Under the pieces are notes generated by a model. That model had not been told where the DNA came from. It made no database searches and saw only the letters and a list, made by a program, of their open reading frames with translations. Below, in pieces: positions 1-10,118 of a DNA stretch of 64,000 nucleotides (positions within the stretch are counted from its first letter, which is position 1; each line of letters starts with the position of its first letter). The stretch comes from Coptis chinensis (Eukaryota > Streptophyta > Magnoliopsida > Ranunculales > Ranunculaceae): NCBI GenBank assembly GCA_015680905.1, contig CM027379.1:100491001-100555000 (forward strand), read 5' to 3'. A program made the translations under genes and the position numbers.

Positions 1-1
1 A

Positions 2-1171
2 GAAAAACATGTCGATATTGGCGCTCATCACAAGAAAAGAAAAGAACCTTGTACCACTGACGCACCACCAGCTACGAAGGTATCTAAGACTGCAAAAATT
101 GCCACCACAGCTGCACCTGTCCTAGTGCCTTCGAAATCTTCAACTATTCCAACTACAATTAAACCTGCTACTCCATTCACTACTTCTGGATCTTCTTCTT
201 CATCTAAAGTTTTTGTTGCTGATTTTGTCCTTCGTAACTAGACAAAACTTCTGAAATCTACTTCTCTATTTTGTGAACCTCCGACACCTGTACTCGGAGA
301 AGCTCTTGTTACGAACACAATTCTTCCTCGAGATCGATCAGCAATGAATGAAATTCCCATTCTTTGAACGATTTGAAATCTTGTGCTCTTCCCTCGAAAA
401 AAAAGTAAGTATATATCCTTTGCTTTATTCTTATATTGGTTTGCCCATTATTTATACTGTATTCATATGCTATACTCTTGATTCCAGGCTAAAGTTGCTG
501 TTGTCAGTCAGTTTGAGCATGATATGACTTCCTTTTGCCTTCTTAGGGAAGATATTGAAAAATTGAAAAAGGATAAAGAAAAACTTCGACAATCCTTTGA
601 AGAAGAAAAGAAACACCATGCTGTCACCCGCTCCGATATGAAGACATTTGTTGATGAGAATCTCGAGTTGATTAGAAAAATGAAAAATTCTTATGACGAT
701 ATTGAGGCGAAACTCGAACAAGAAAGAACAAATTTTGCCAATGAAAAAACAAAACTGGTGGCCCAGAAAACTGATCTTGAGACAGAACTTCAAAAAGCTA
801 AACTCGATCTGGCTGCTGCTAATGACAATATGAACTATTGTGTCTCCACCATGAAGAGTTTCAGATCCTATCTTCCTAAGGCTGTTATTACTCAGTATAA
901 TCTTGAATATGATAATGAGAGTGATATGCCGTCCGACATTGCGGACCCTGATGTCGAGAAAGATGTTGTCGAATCTGCTAGCCTTGTCACTGAGGCTATT
1001 GAAACCGAGACAAATCTCGTCGATGTCACAACTACCCCACCTTTCAATCCTGACTCCTTTATTGTTACACCAAGCTGTTTGGATGGAAGCGATATGCGCG
1101 CCGATCTCAATACGATTCTTGAAGCCAGATGCAGTGATGTAAACCATAACAAAAACTTATCCCAGCTCTAG
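2..1171 (+). pseudogene. Antisense two-exon ORF of the Tat element (coiled-coil protein, 3' part)
   Basis: The frame enters from outside the window. Exon 1 (about 2-404) encodes a Lys/Arg patch followed by a Ser/Thr/Pro-rich stretch; it has an in-frame TAG at 239-241 and a frame slip near 360. A GTAAGT donor at 405 and a CCAG acceptor at 484-487 define an 83-bp phase-0 intron. Exon 2 (488-1171) reads 228 codons to a TAG: a highly charged Glu/Lys coiled coil of roughly 90 residues, then an acidic Asp/Glu/Val/Thr tail. It lies beyond the integrase and opposite to pol, the position of the antisense ORFs described for Tat elements. I see no catalytic motif. The role is unknown; a nucleic-acid-binding or structural protein is one possibility. 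The stop and the slip suggest a pseudogene. Confidence 0.6.
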
Positions 1172-1319
1172 TTTTTTTTCTCTGATTGTTCTAGATAGTA
1201 ATATTGATACCAAGACTTTGTCTATTTTACATACGAAATAGATATCTTTTGCTCCTTTCGGTTTGTTCACATTTATAATATATATGTTAGCATCCTTTAT
1301 TTTTTGTACATAAAAAATC

Positions 1320-1929
1320 GGCTTTCGATACCACTCCAATTAAAAAAAAGTATCAATTGATACTTAGCAATATTTTGAAAAAAAAAATTTGACTTTCGAT
1401 ACCACTCCAACTAAAAGCAGTATCAATTGATACTTAGTAATATTTTGAAATTAAAAATTCAACTTTCGATACTACTCTAACTAAAAACAGTATCAATTGA
1501 TACTTATTAATATTTTGAAATTAACAATTCGACTTTCAATACGACTCCAACTAAAAGCAGTATCAATTGATACTTAGTAATATTTTGAAATTAAAAATCC
1601 GACTTTCGATACCACTCTAACTAAAAGCAGTATCAATTGATACATAATAATATTTTGAAATTAAAAATTCGACTTTCGATACCACTCCAACTAAAAGCAG
1701 TATCAATTGATACTTAGTAATATTTTGAAATTAAAAATTCGACTTTCGATACCACTCCAACTAAAAACAGTATCAATTGATACTTAGTAATATTTTGAAA
1801 TTAAAAATTCGACTTTCGATACCACTCAAACTAAAAGCAGTATCAATTGATACTTAGTAATATTTTGAAATTAAAAATCCGACTTTCGATACCACTCCAA
1901 CTAAAAGTATCAATTGATACTTAGTAATA
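1320..1929. repeat. Tandem array, nine 70-bp units each with a 14-bp palindrome
   Basis: Units begin near 1321, 1391, 1461, 1531, 1601, 1671, 1741, 1811 and 1881, so the period is exactly 70 bp; the last unit is shortened. Every unit carries the perfect palindrome GTATCAATTGATAC or a near copy, next to a TTTCGATACCACTC block. The array lies between the two antisense frames of the Tat element, in what would be its 3' untranslated region. Confidence 0.9.
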
Positions 1930-2097
1930 TATCCTTGCTTGAATACAACTTTGGTAAAAAGCTATGTAACATTTACTCAATGTAACCGTTCATATTATCA
2001 ATAAATAAATTCAACGAATTGGCTCACCAACCAACACACATTTAAACTCTATTATCATTTAAACCTAAAACTTTCTCGCGCCCAAGAATTACTTTTT

Positions 2098-2240
2098 CAT
2101 TAACTTTCCTCGTTTTCCTAATAATCATCATTAAATTCCCTCGTTTTCTTGCTAATAAACATTAAATTACCTTGGTTTCTTGCTAATCACCATTAAATTA
2201 CCTTGGTTTCTTGCTAATCACCATTAAATTACCTCGTTTT
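2098..2240. repeat. 31-bp tandem repeat upstream of the antisense acidic ORF
   Basis: Between four and five units contain CATTAAATTACCTTGG followed by TTTCTTGCTAATCAC. The best copies begin at about 2160, 2191 and 2222 (period 31), with degenerate copies before them. The array ends just before a TATA box. Confidence 0.8.
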
Positions 2241-2253
2241 TATAATTTTTACT

Positions 2254-2262
2254 ACTATAAAA
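2254..2262 (+). promoter_or_regulatory. Candidate TATA box for the acidic antisense ORF
   Basis: CTATAAAAAG lies about 60 bp upstream of the ATG at 2318 and directly after the 31-bp repeats. The spacing suits a plant core promoter reading plus-strand, opposite to the retroelement pol. This rests on motif and position only. Confidence 0.45.
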
Positions 2263-2317
2263 AGATCATTATTTGCATGATTCTCAAACATCTTTTATCA
2301 TCCTCTTAAACAAAACA

Positions 2318-2632
2318 ATGTCTCTCACTTCCCTCTTTCTTATTATTTTTGTCATTTATATGGTTCTTCCCGACTGGCCTCATTGGTTAGACTATCCTAC
2401 CATCGATTACACCGATAATGAAGAAAAACAAGAAGAAGAAGAAATAGAAGAAGAATATGATGATGAATGGTTTCGAGATCCGTACTGTTATGAAAAGGAT
2501 AACAACGGGTCTTTGACTGATGATGTAGACGAAGACGATGGTGAAGATGGTGATGATGAAGATGACGATGAAGATGAAGATGAAGATGAAGATGAAGATG
2601 AAGATGATGATAATGATGAAAATGATGATTAA
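2318..2632 (+). CDS. Small acidic protein with N-terminal membrane segment (antisense ORF in Tat 3' region)
   Basis: The ATG at 2318 gives 104 residues. Residues 2-17 are hydrophobic (TSLFLIIFVIYMVL), fitting a signal peptide or signal anchor. Residues 30-50 are Glu-rich, and the last 45 residues are almost only Asp and Glu, from GAT/GAA/GAC triplets that could have grown by slippage. There is no known domain. The frame is intact and has a TATA-like box upstream, but low-complexity expansion can keep a frame open by chance. I can assign no function; it may be an accessory frame of the retroelement. Confidence 0.4.
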   Translation: MSLTSLFLIIFVIYMVLPDWPHWLDYPTIDYTDNEEKQEEEEIEEEYDDEWFRDPYCYEKDNNGSLTDDVDEDDGEDGDDEDDDEDEDEDEDEDEDDDNDENDD

Positions 2633-2879
2633 CATTTTCCTTTATGTTTTTAGTTTTTCTTGCACTGCGTAACATCCTTGTTTGGCCTATGTTGTTCTTA
2701 TTTTCATTACTTATTATCAGCATACTATTGCTTTACCACCAAGTTTTCAGTTCAATTCTATCTAATGGCATTCTTAATTATTTAAAAATATAACAAAATT
2801 TTAAATCTGATAACTATTCCCCTAATATATTTGGAATCGAAAGAAAAATATTCCTTATTGTGACATACCTTGAGCATTT

Positions 2880-3345
2880 GCCTCCTTTTATTTTGACCTG
2901 GTATCGAGCATACGATACCACATATGCATAGATGTTCATCACGATCTTGACCTGATATCGACATCTCTGCCAATACCAGGATTTTTCTCACGGTCTTGAC
3001 CTGATATCGGCATCTCTGTCAATACCAGGATTTTTTGACCTGAACTCGACATTGCTGTCCAATAATTGGATTTTTTGACCCGAACTTGACATTGCTGCCC
3101 AAGAACTGGATTTTTTTACTCGAACTTGACATTGCTGCCAAAAACTGAATTTTTTGACCCGAACTTGATATTGTTGCCAAGAACTAGATTTTTTTGACCT
3201 GGTATCGAGATGAGGATCTATAGATCACCAGGGTTTAGGTTTGACATGGTATCAAGATGAGGATCTACAGATTACCATGGTTTAGGTTTGACCTGGTATC
3301 AAGATGAGGATCTACAGATCATCAGGGTTTTTGATTGACCTGTTA
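2880..3345. repeat. Compound tandem arrays next to the integrase stop
   Basis: Three subarrays lie downstream of integrase on the minus strand. At about 2890-3028 are units built on GACCTGATATCGRCATCTCT plus AATACCAGGATTTTT. At about 3028-3196 are four to five units of about 40 bp built on GACCCGAACTTGACATTGCT. At about 3197-3340 are three 47-bp units built on GACCTGGTATCAAGATGAGG. Together with the 70-bp array this matches the hypervariable, satellite-forming 3' UTR known for Tat-type elements. Confidence 0.8.
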
Positions 3346-3470
3346 TCAATATATAATTCTAGAAATACCATGATCGGTGATATGTGTATAGATATTGCTT
3401 TTGGAAATAACAATATCTTTATTGAATGTATAACTTTGAGAAAAATACATGAAGATACTCAAAATATTCT

Positions 3471-4753
3471 TTATTGATAAAATGCTTTCAAATTGCTTAC
3501 ATTTTGAGGCTTTGGTAATAGTACACCTTCAGCTGTTTTTAAGTAATAAGCTTCATTGATTCCCACTTTGTGAATGATGTAAGGCCCATCCTAGCTTGGT
3601 GCTAGTTTGCCAGCCCCTTTCTCTTTAGTTGCTTGAGTAACCACTTTCAAGACCAAATCACCTTCTTGAAAATGTCTCTCTCTTACTTTCTTGTTGAAAG
3701 CTTTTCTGAGCTGCCGATGGTATGTGTCGAGCCTAAATCTTGCTTGATCTCTTGTTTCCTCGAGATTGAGGATTTCTCTTGCCATTACTTCATTATTTTG
3801 GCCAGTCGTTAAGACTTTTGTTCTGGATGTCGATACCACCATTTCTGATGGGGTTATTGCTTCCATGCCATAAGCTAATGTAAAAGGAGATTCACCTGTG
3901 GCTGTTCGAGGTGTTGTTTTATAAGCCCATAGAACGCTGTTTAACTCGTCCACCCAGAGACCTTTCTTTTCTTCCAACTTTTTCTTGATATTATCCATAA
4001 TAGTTTTATTTGTTGCTTCTGCTTGCCCGTTACCCTGAGCATAATATGGCACAGATGTGAAGTGTTTCACCTTGTATGATTCCAAGAAAGCTTTGACCTT
4101 TCCTCCCTTGAACTGTGGCCCGTTATCCGATATAATGGCATATGGCAACCCATATCGACATATCACTCTTTCGAAAAGAAAATTTATCATGTCTTGCTCC
4201 TTTATGTGCTGTAAGGCAATGGCCTCTACCCACTTGGTGAAATAGTCTGTGATTGCGAGCATGAATCGCCTTTTTCCTCTTCCAGGTGCTAGAGGTCCAA
4301 CAATGTCCATTCCCCATAGTGCAAAAGGTCATGGGTTCGATACACAGTGCAACTCTTCAGCTGGAACGTGTATAGACTTTCCATGTATTTGGCATTGCAT
4401 ACATTTTTTAGCATAACAAAGACAATCCCTTCGTATTTGAGGCTAAAAATATCCTTGCCTCGTGATTTTATTTGCCAATGACCTTTCGGCTAAATGATTC
4501 CCACACTCTCCTTCGTGTAATTCTGCAATGATTAAATGTGCCTCTTCAGGTGATATTCATTTGAGATGTGAACCTCCAGGATTCTTTCGATACAGCTCAT
4601 TATCAACCAATACATATCTTTGTGCTCCAGATTTGATTCTTTTGGCCTCATTTTTGTCTTCAGGCACTTTTCCCTCAGATAAGTATGATAAATATGCTTC
4701 CATCCATGATTCCCCCAGTGTATCGATCTCCATAACCTCTGGTTTGTCGACAT
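3471..4753 (-). pseudogene. Tat integrase (zinc finger, DDE core, C-terminal part)
   Basis: Integrase inserts retroelement cDNA into chromosomes. On the minus strand an HH-CC zinc domain is readable around 4370-4480 (the CC pair is in CYAKKCMQC). The core follows from 4310: first Asp in MDIVGPL, second in IISDNGPQF, Glu in GNGQAEATNKTI, so the DDE triad is present. The C-terminal part is interrupted by a TAG near 3591, where relatives have Trp, and continues as LKAFYQ to a stop at 3471. Further stops occur upstream of the core. The N-terminal linker is cut by the hAT insertion at 4754-5679, across which the frame can be followed. Confidence 0.85.
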
Positions 4754-5679
4754 TAGGGGTGACTTCGGATCGGATCGGATCGGATTAACCTCCTTCGGAA
4801 TTTTTCCAAATTTTTTTCGGAACCTAATATGCTAGCCAAATCCGATCCAATTTTTTTTCGGATTCAAAATATATTTCCAATTTCGGAACTTTCGGAAATT
4901 TCGGAATAACTCGAAAATTTCGGAATACTTGGTAAATTTTCAAAGATCTATTTACTTTCAATTATTTTTAGAATATCATACGCCAATGTTCATTGTAGGG
5001 AGAGAAAACCATGTCCACAACACCAATGTACCAACAACAATACGCACTTGTTTACTGAGAAAACCCATTTTCATTCAAACAAGTGATCCAAGAAAAAGAA
5101 CCTGCAGCTTCCAATAGCAAGCATTGCATTCTGTTGAGGTCTGGGTATTTGTAATGTTTCAATCTTTTTTCGTGTGTGGAAATTGAAGCGTGAAGTGTCT
5201 GCATAAATAATGGATTATGGTCTTGGACTCTAAGTAGCTTTACATAATATTATATCTATTGAAATTTGGCTTTTGGATTGGTCTGGAAGTCATTGTATGA
5301 CTCAATGACATTTTTTTTCATATCATTGTTGTTATGGTAGACGGTGTAATGATAGTAGAGTGGTCCAATTCAAGTGGGAAAGTAGCGGCTATGTTATGTT
5401 TTTGTTTTATTTTTGGAAGTTAAAAACTAGAAAATGAATGAACGGTCGAGATCTAATCAAGTGGATAGTGAGATAAGTATATATTTTCGAAAGAAATTGG
5501 CAATAATATCGGAAATTTCGGATCGGATCGGATTTTAGAATTATATCCAAATCCGATCCAATTTTTTTTCGGAATTTTCGAAATCGGAAAATCGGCCCAT
5601 GAAAACTACACCCAGAGGCAGACCAATTTCGGGTCGGATTTCGAAAAAATCGGAAATTCGGCAAAAAGAGACACCCCTA
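4754..5679. mobile_element. hAT-type non-autonomous element (926 bp, TSD GTCGACAT)
   Basis: A perfect 8-bp duplication, GTCGACAT, lies at 4746-4753 and 5680-5687. The inner ends form short inverted repeats, TAGGGGTGAC on the left and TAGGGGTGTC on the right read inwards. Both ends are rich in CGGA/TCCG words (GGATCGGATCGGATCGG near the left end), and no transposase is present. Removing it rejoins the Tat polyprotein frame. An 8-bp duplication with TAGGGGTG ends is typical of plant hAT elements. Confidence 0.9.
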
Positions 5680-6801
5680 GTCGACATCGATGCTTGGCCT
5701 TTCCTGGACACCGATGTGCAAAGTGCGACCCTCGGTGTTTTCTAGCATTGCTGCCACATAAGCTAGGGCGTCTGCATGTATGTTTTCATTTCTATTGAGG
5801 TGCTGAAGTCTTATTTTTCCGAAGTCTTTCAACTTAGTTTTTATAAAACTTAAGTAATTCAATATGTTATCACATTTTGCCGAATATCCTCCATTAATCT
5901 GACTGACCACGAGCATCGAGTCACTAAAAATTGATAATTTTTTCACCTTAAGAGATTTGGCCATCTCCAGTCCGGCGATTAAAGCTTCGTACTCAGCCTC
6001 GTTATTTGATGCATGGAAGCCTAATGTTACTACTGTTTCGAGCCTTTGATTTTCGGGTGTAACCAATACAACCCCGATGCCACATCCCTTACTCCCAGAT
6101 GATCCATCTACGAACAATCTCCAACCATTCGTTCCAGCCCATGAATCGTTTGAATCAATAATATCCTTAGGCTTTTGCAACGTTGAGAACTCCTCCTCTT
6201 CCATGCCCCAACTAGCATCCTCACATGGAAAATCTGCCAAGAAATCGGCCAGTATCTGACTTTTCTCCGATACTCGACTTCGGTATTCATTTATTAGTAC
6301 TGACCATTTTGACATTCTTCCTGATTTGGCTGTTTTCGCCAGAGTCTGCTTTAATGGGAGGTTTGTCATAACAATCACAGAATGTGATTGAAAATACGGC
6401 TTCAGCCTCTGAGATGAGAATAAAAGTGCCAAAGCGTATTTCTCCAGTGTCGAACACCGTGTTTCCGCCTCGAGTATAGTTTTGCTTTGAAAATTCACTG
6501 GCATTTCAACCCCTTTTTCTACTTTCACCAATACTGAACTTATAGCAAATTCTGACATAGCCAAATACAGAAGCAAACTTTCCCCCTTATCTGGTTTGGT
6601 AAGCGTCGGCATTTCTTGTAGATACTTCTTTAATTTAGAAAATGCTTCTTCACATTCTTCATTCCAACAAAATTTAGTATTCTTTTTAAGCAACTTAAAA
6701 AGTGGCTTACATCGATCTGAAGTTCTGGATATGAATCTGTTGAGCGCAGCTATTCTTCCCATCAGCCTTTGTATCTGCTTTCTAGTCGTTGGTGATGGCA
6801 T
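5677..6801 (-). pseudogene. Tat RNase H plus archaeal-type second RNase H
   Basis: The 374-residue frame begins at the RT-RNase H junction (LMGRIAALNRFISR) and carries the retroelement RNase H over about residues 30-190. A second domain, at about residues 225-360, has the pattern FVDGSSGSKGCGIG, NNEAEYEALIAGLE and IFSDSMLVVSQI, with Asp, Glu and Asp in RNase H active-site positions. This duplicate, archaeal-type domain is diagnostic of Tat elements. The domain degrades the RNA of RNA-DNA hybrids during reverse transcription. The frame joins RT across a TGA at 6820-6822 and ends in the hAT insertion. Confidence 0.85.
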
Positions 6802-6813
6802 TTGCTGAAGCGC

Positions 6814-7748
6814 TCATATCTGATCAGGATTAGCATCGATGCCTCGCTTTGTAACAATGTACCCCAAAAATTTGCCAGAGCTGACCCCGAATGTACATTT
6901 TTTTGGGTTAAGCTTCATATTAAACTCTCGTAATATATAGAATACAGTGTCGAGGTCCTTCATATGATCTTCATCTTTCATAGACTTTATGACCAGATCG
7001 TCAATATAAACCTCGACAATTTGCTTGATGAGCTTTTTAAACATCTTTTCTACTAACCTTTGATAAGTGGCTCCAGCATTTTTCAACCCAAAGGACATTC
7101 TGATGAAACAGTATATACCCCCATTAACGACGAACGTCGTTTTTAGTTGGTCTATAATAGCCATTAGAATATGAAAATACCCGAATATCCATCGCAAAAA
7201 CTGATAATCTCGAAACCAGTTGTTCGATCCACCAACTCATCGATTCTTGGCATGGGATAATGATCTTTATGACACTTCTTATTCACATTGGTAAAGTCAA
7301 CACAAATCCGAACTCTACCATCTTTCTTGGGCACTACTACTATGTTTGCCACCCATTCAGAATGCTCCACTTCTTTGATTATGCCATTATTTAACATCTT
7401 CTGTATCTCAGCTTGCACCGCTTCCTCATATATCGGTCTAACCTTTATATGCTTTTGATGGACTGGAACTACATTTTTTTCCATATTAAGCTTGTGTGAA
7501 CACATAGCTGGATCGATACCGGTTAGGTCCAACATTGACCATGCAAAAACATCCTGATTGTCTTTCAAAAAGACCATCAACTCATTCCTTATTGTGGCAT
7601 GCATTTTTGTACCAATGAACGTATGACGCTCACTTTCTCCTGTACCAATATTAACTTTCTCTACCGCCTCTATTGTTTTTCTTTCCCAAGGGGTTTCTTC
7701 ATTTTGCTTTAGTCCTTGTGTGAACTTTACCTGCTCATGTATCTGCAT
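6814..7748 (-). pseudogene. Tat reverse transcriptase
   Basis: Two overlapping minus-strand frames (7164-7748 and 6814-7197) make one RT. The first has VVPKKDGRVRICVDFTNVNK and DHYPMPRID, typical of Tat RT. The second has the fingers-palm region and the catalytic YIDDLVIKS motif with both Asp intact, then FLGYIVTKRGI. A frameshift between 7164 and 7197 and a stop at 6820-6822 break the gene. In life it would copy element RNA into cDNA within virus-like particles. Confidence 0.85.
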
Positions 7749-7781
7749 ATCGGTGTCAACAGGTAAAGTTTGCTGTAACTG

Positions 7782-8514
7782 CTAGTTAGAGTTGTCCAAG
7801 ACACCCCCAATGTCTTGGCTTTTTCCCTTCATCATTCCCTTCACAGTGACAAAATTACACTTTTCGGACTCTGCCTGACCCCCCCTGATTTCATGCAAGT
7901 CATATACTGTGGGAAATCTGTTTACCTGATAAAATGTACTTGGAACAGCACGCATATCGTGTATCCATTTTCTGCCCAGTATCACATTATGGTCAGAGTG
8001 ATGCTTTATAACCACAAACTTCGTCATGACTGTCTGGGGTCCCGCTCGAACTGGCAATTTTATCTTCCCTACTGGCTTGGTAGAGCTTCCATTAAAACCG
8101 AACAAGCTGTTGTGGTGGCTTTAGATGAGACTCATCGAGACCCATGCCTATGAATGCTTTCCAGAATAGAATATTCACGGAACTACCACAACCCACAAGT
8201 ATCTTTTGCACATCATATCCAGAAATATGCAAAGTGATTAATAATGCATTATAATGAGGTAACATCACCTTAGAGAGGTCATCTGGTATGAACATAATTG
8301 CTCCTGGAATGCTCGCCGATACCAGACTCTGATTTACTGGAACAGGCTCGACATTGACCTCGAGCACCTCTTTTAGTGTTGAAATCTTCCTTATTTTATC
8401 TCGAAGGATTTTTTTTCTGTGGAATCTCCCCCTTGTATTTTGATCTTTACACTTTGCTTTGTTTAGATTTGAATTTCTATTCTCCGTTTCGTGTAAATCC
8501 AATTTCCTACTCAC
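7782..8514 (-). pseudogene. Tat aspartic protease region, active site lost
   Basis: Minus-strand frames 8092-8514 and 7782-8105 are joined by a frameshift near 8100. The family motif normally reads D-G-G-S-S-V-N-I-L-F; here it is GCGSSVNILF, so the catalytic Asp is replaced by Gly. Downstream NVILGRKWIHDMRAVPS is well kept. The protease would cleave the Gag-Pol polyprotein. No gag precedes it; the upstream sequence is the LTR of another element. Confidence 0.75.
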
Positions 8515-10100
8515 GTATCTTCATGTGAATAGCTAGAGTAGGGATTTGAACCAATCCAACTTCTAGGACAGCATACAACCTTCTTAAACTCTAAGTTAGG
8601 AAACTAGTGAGTAGATTTGGAGTGGTCTTCTAGCTAAATTGTTTGTTGAATCCTAATAGACGTTTAACATGCGAAATATAAGAAAATGATAAAAAACTAA
8701 GATTTTTACTAAGATATTCAAGGAGAAAGAAGGGTGGAAGATCATGTTGCTCATGCAAAGGTCTTATTATCCTATCTTAATATCGGATTACTACAAACTC
8801 TAAGCTGATTTGGGTTCCTTACCAAACCCGAACCGGCTCGAGCGTCGATCCCTAGCGAAGTGAACTCATCTCTAAGTCCATTTCCCTAGCATAAGAAGTT
8901 GAACTGGAATTTTATCTTTGAAACTCCATTTCAACTCCTGGACTCATGAAACATGATCATGTCAAATATGGAAACAAGGAGCTCAGTAAGGCCCGTGCGC
9001 GCGGCTAGCCCAGGCATAGAAAGGGAGGCGCACGCGAGTCTTTCTTCACTTCCAGGCCTCAATTTTGGCCAGACACTACCATTTTGGGGATAATGTGTTA
9101 AATGTGTCCCTAAGTCTAGGTAGTGAATCCTACTACTAAGAAGTCTATACGAACCTTCACATGAACATCATTAACCCTCCACCTTGGAGGGTTTTAGCTC
9201 ATGATCCTAGAGTTAAATTAAACTACAAGAAGTTATGTAAAAGGAGAGAAAAAGATAAGGAAACAAGAAGCTAACAACCTGTTTTTGAAATGAAGAAGAG
9301 TTTATTTGAGACTAGAAAGTGTTCTCCATTAACATGTTACAAGCTTTTTTTACAAAAACTAAAACTAAAAAAAACAAAAGTAAAACAAGACATGTAAAAG
9401 AAAGCAAAGTCAAGGAAGTTAAAACTCCAAAATCAGCCCCCTTTATACATAAGAGAGCTTTCTCTCTTCTCCCATGTGAAACACCCCCCCACATTTAATT
9501 TTCTCTTTTTCAAACTAAACCCCCATTTGACACCTTTCATTTTCTAGATAATCTTTATCTAAATCCAACCACTTCATTAAATTCATGCAAGGTGTAAAAT
9601 TTGCACCAATTATTTGTACCAATTATTTTGTCTTGCATGATGACTCGTCAAATCTTTCGGGGACCGCATAATGGGTCCATGTGCAGTGTCCAGTGGCGGT
9701 CCAGTAGCATTTTTACAACTTCCTGCCTATGCATAGAGTTCGTCGCATTGATCGTCTGAGTAGCTCACTTGTCGCATTTGGAGTCCTGGTTCAGGAGATA
9801 TGAGTTTCGGAAGTTTAACGCTTCAGGCACGCACGCTCGCTTCGTCGATTTGGATTCTCAGATCGTTTGAGTCTTTGGGGCTTTAGTCCGGATTTGTTGG
9901 GCTTCACATGGGCTCAATCGGAAAGCTTATATATACTTCCTATTCCGTGCTTAAATGCTGGCTTTATCATCATTTTTACGTTAGTTGCCCCAACCTGCAA
10001 AAGCACGAAAATGTGATTATTTCCTGATTATTAAACACATAATTAACCAAATTGATATGCCTCAATGGGGGTTTAATATTACAGTTTTGGGTGCTTATCA
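8495..10100 (-). repeat. 3' LTR of the Athila-like element
   Basis: Read on the minus strand, the LTR begins TGATAAGCACCCAAAACTG at 10100, directly after a polypurine tract, and runs to about 8495. It aligns by eye with the LTRs at 26480-27874 and 29490-31546, including the shared start, a block around 9725-9800 and the ending GTTTCCTAA...CGTGAGTA. The left boundary against the Tat protease frame is uncertain by some 15 bp. Confidence 0.8.
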
Positions 10101-10118
10101 CACTACCCCCAAGCAGTA
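10101..10118 (-). promoter_or_regulatory. Polypurine tract before the 3' LTR
   Basis: The minus strand reads CTTGGGGGTAGTG immediately before the LTR start TGATAAGC. This is the expected plus-strand DNA priming site. The same tract lies at 26468-26479 in the opposite orientation. Confidence 0.8.

Larger units (their letters stand above)
1..8500 (-). mobile_element. Ty3/gypsy retrotransposon, Tat lineage, partial
   Basis: A minus-strand pol region (3471-8514) has the order protease, RT, RNase H, a second RNase H and integrase. The second, archaeal-type RNase H is the hallmark of the plant Tat lineage (Ogre, Retand, Grande). Between integrase and the window edge lie tandem arrays and two antisense reading frames, which is also a known Tat habit. 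The gag gene and 5' LTR are absent: at about 8500 the sequence abuts the 3' LTR of another element. The 3' LTR lies outside the window. Stops, frameshifts and an inserted hAT element show that the copy is dead. Confidence 0.8.

Noticed and set aside
470..1147. 225-codon minus-strand ORF
   Set aside because: It is the complement of the coiled-coil exon; composition is Phe/Ile-rich with no motif, and the plus strand has splice sites and a better protein.
1320..1929. CRISPR-like array
   Set aside because: Units are contiguous 70-bp repeats without unique spacers, in a plant retroelement.
2387..2723. Minus-strand Ile/Phe- and His/Leu-rich frames
   Set aside because: They are shadows of the GAT/GAA repeat encoding the acidic tail on the plus strand.
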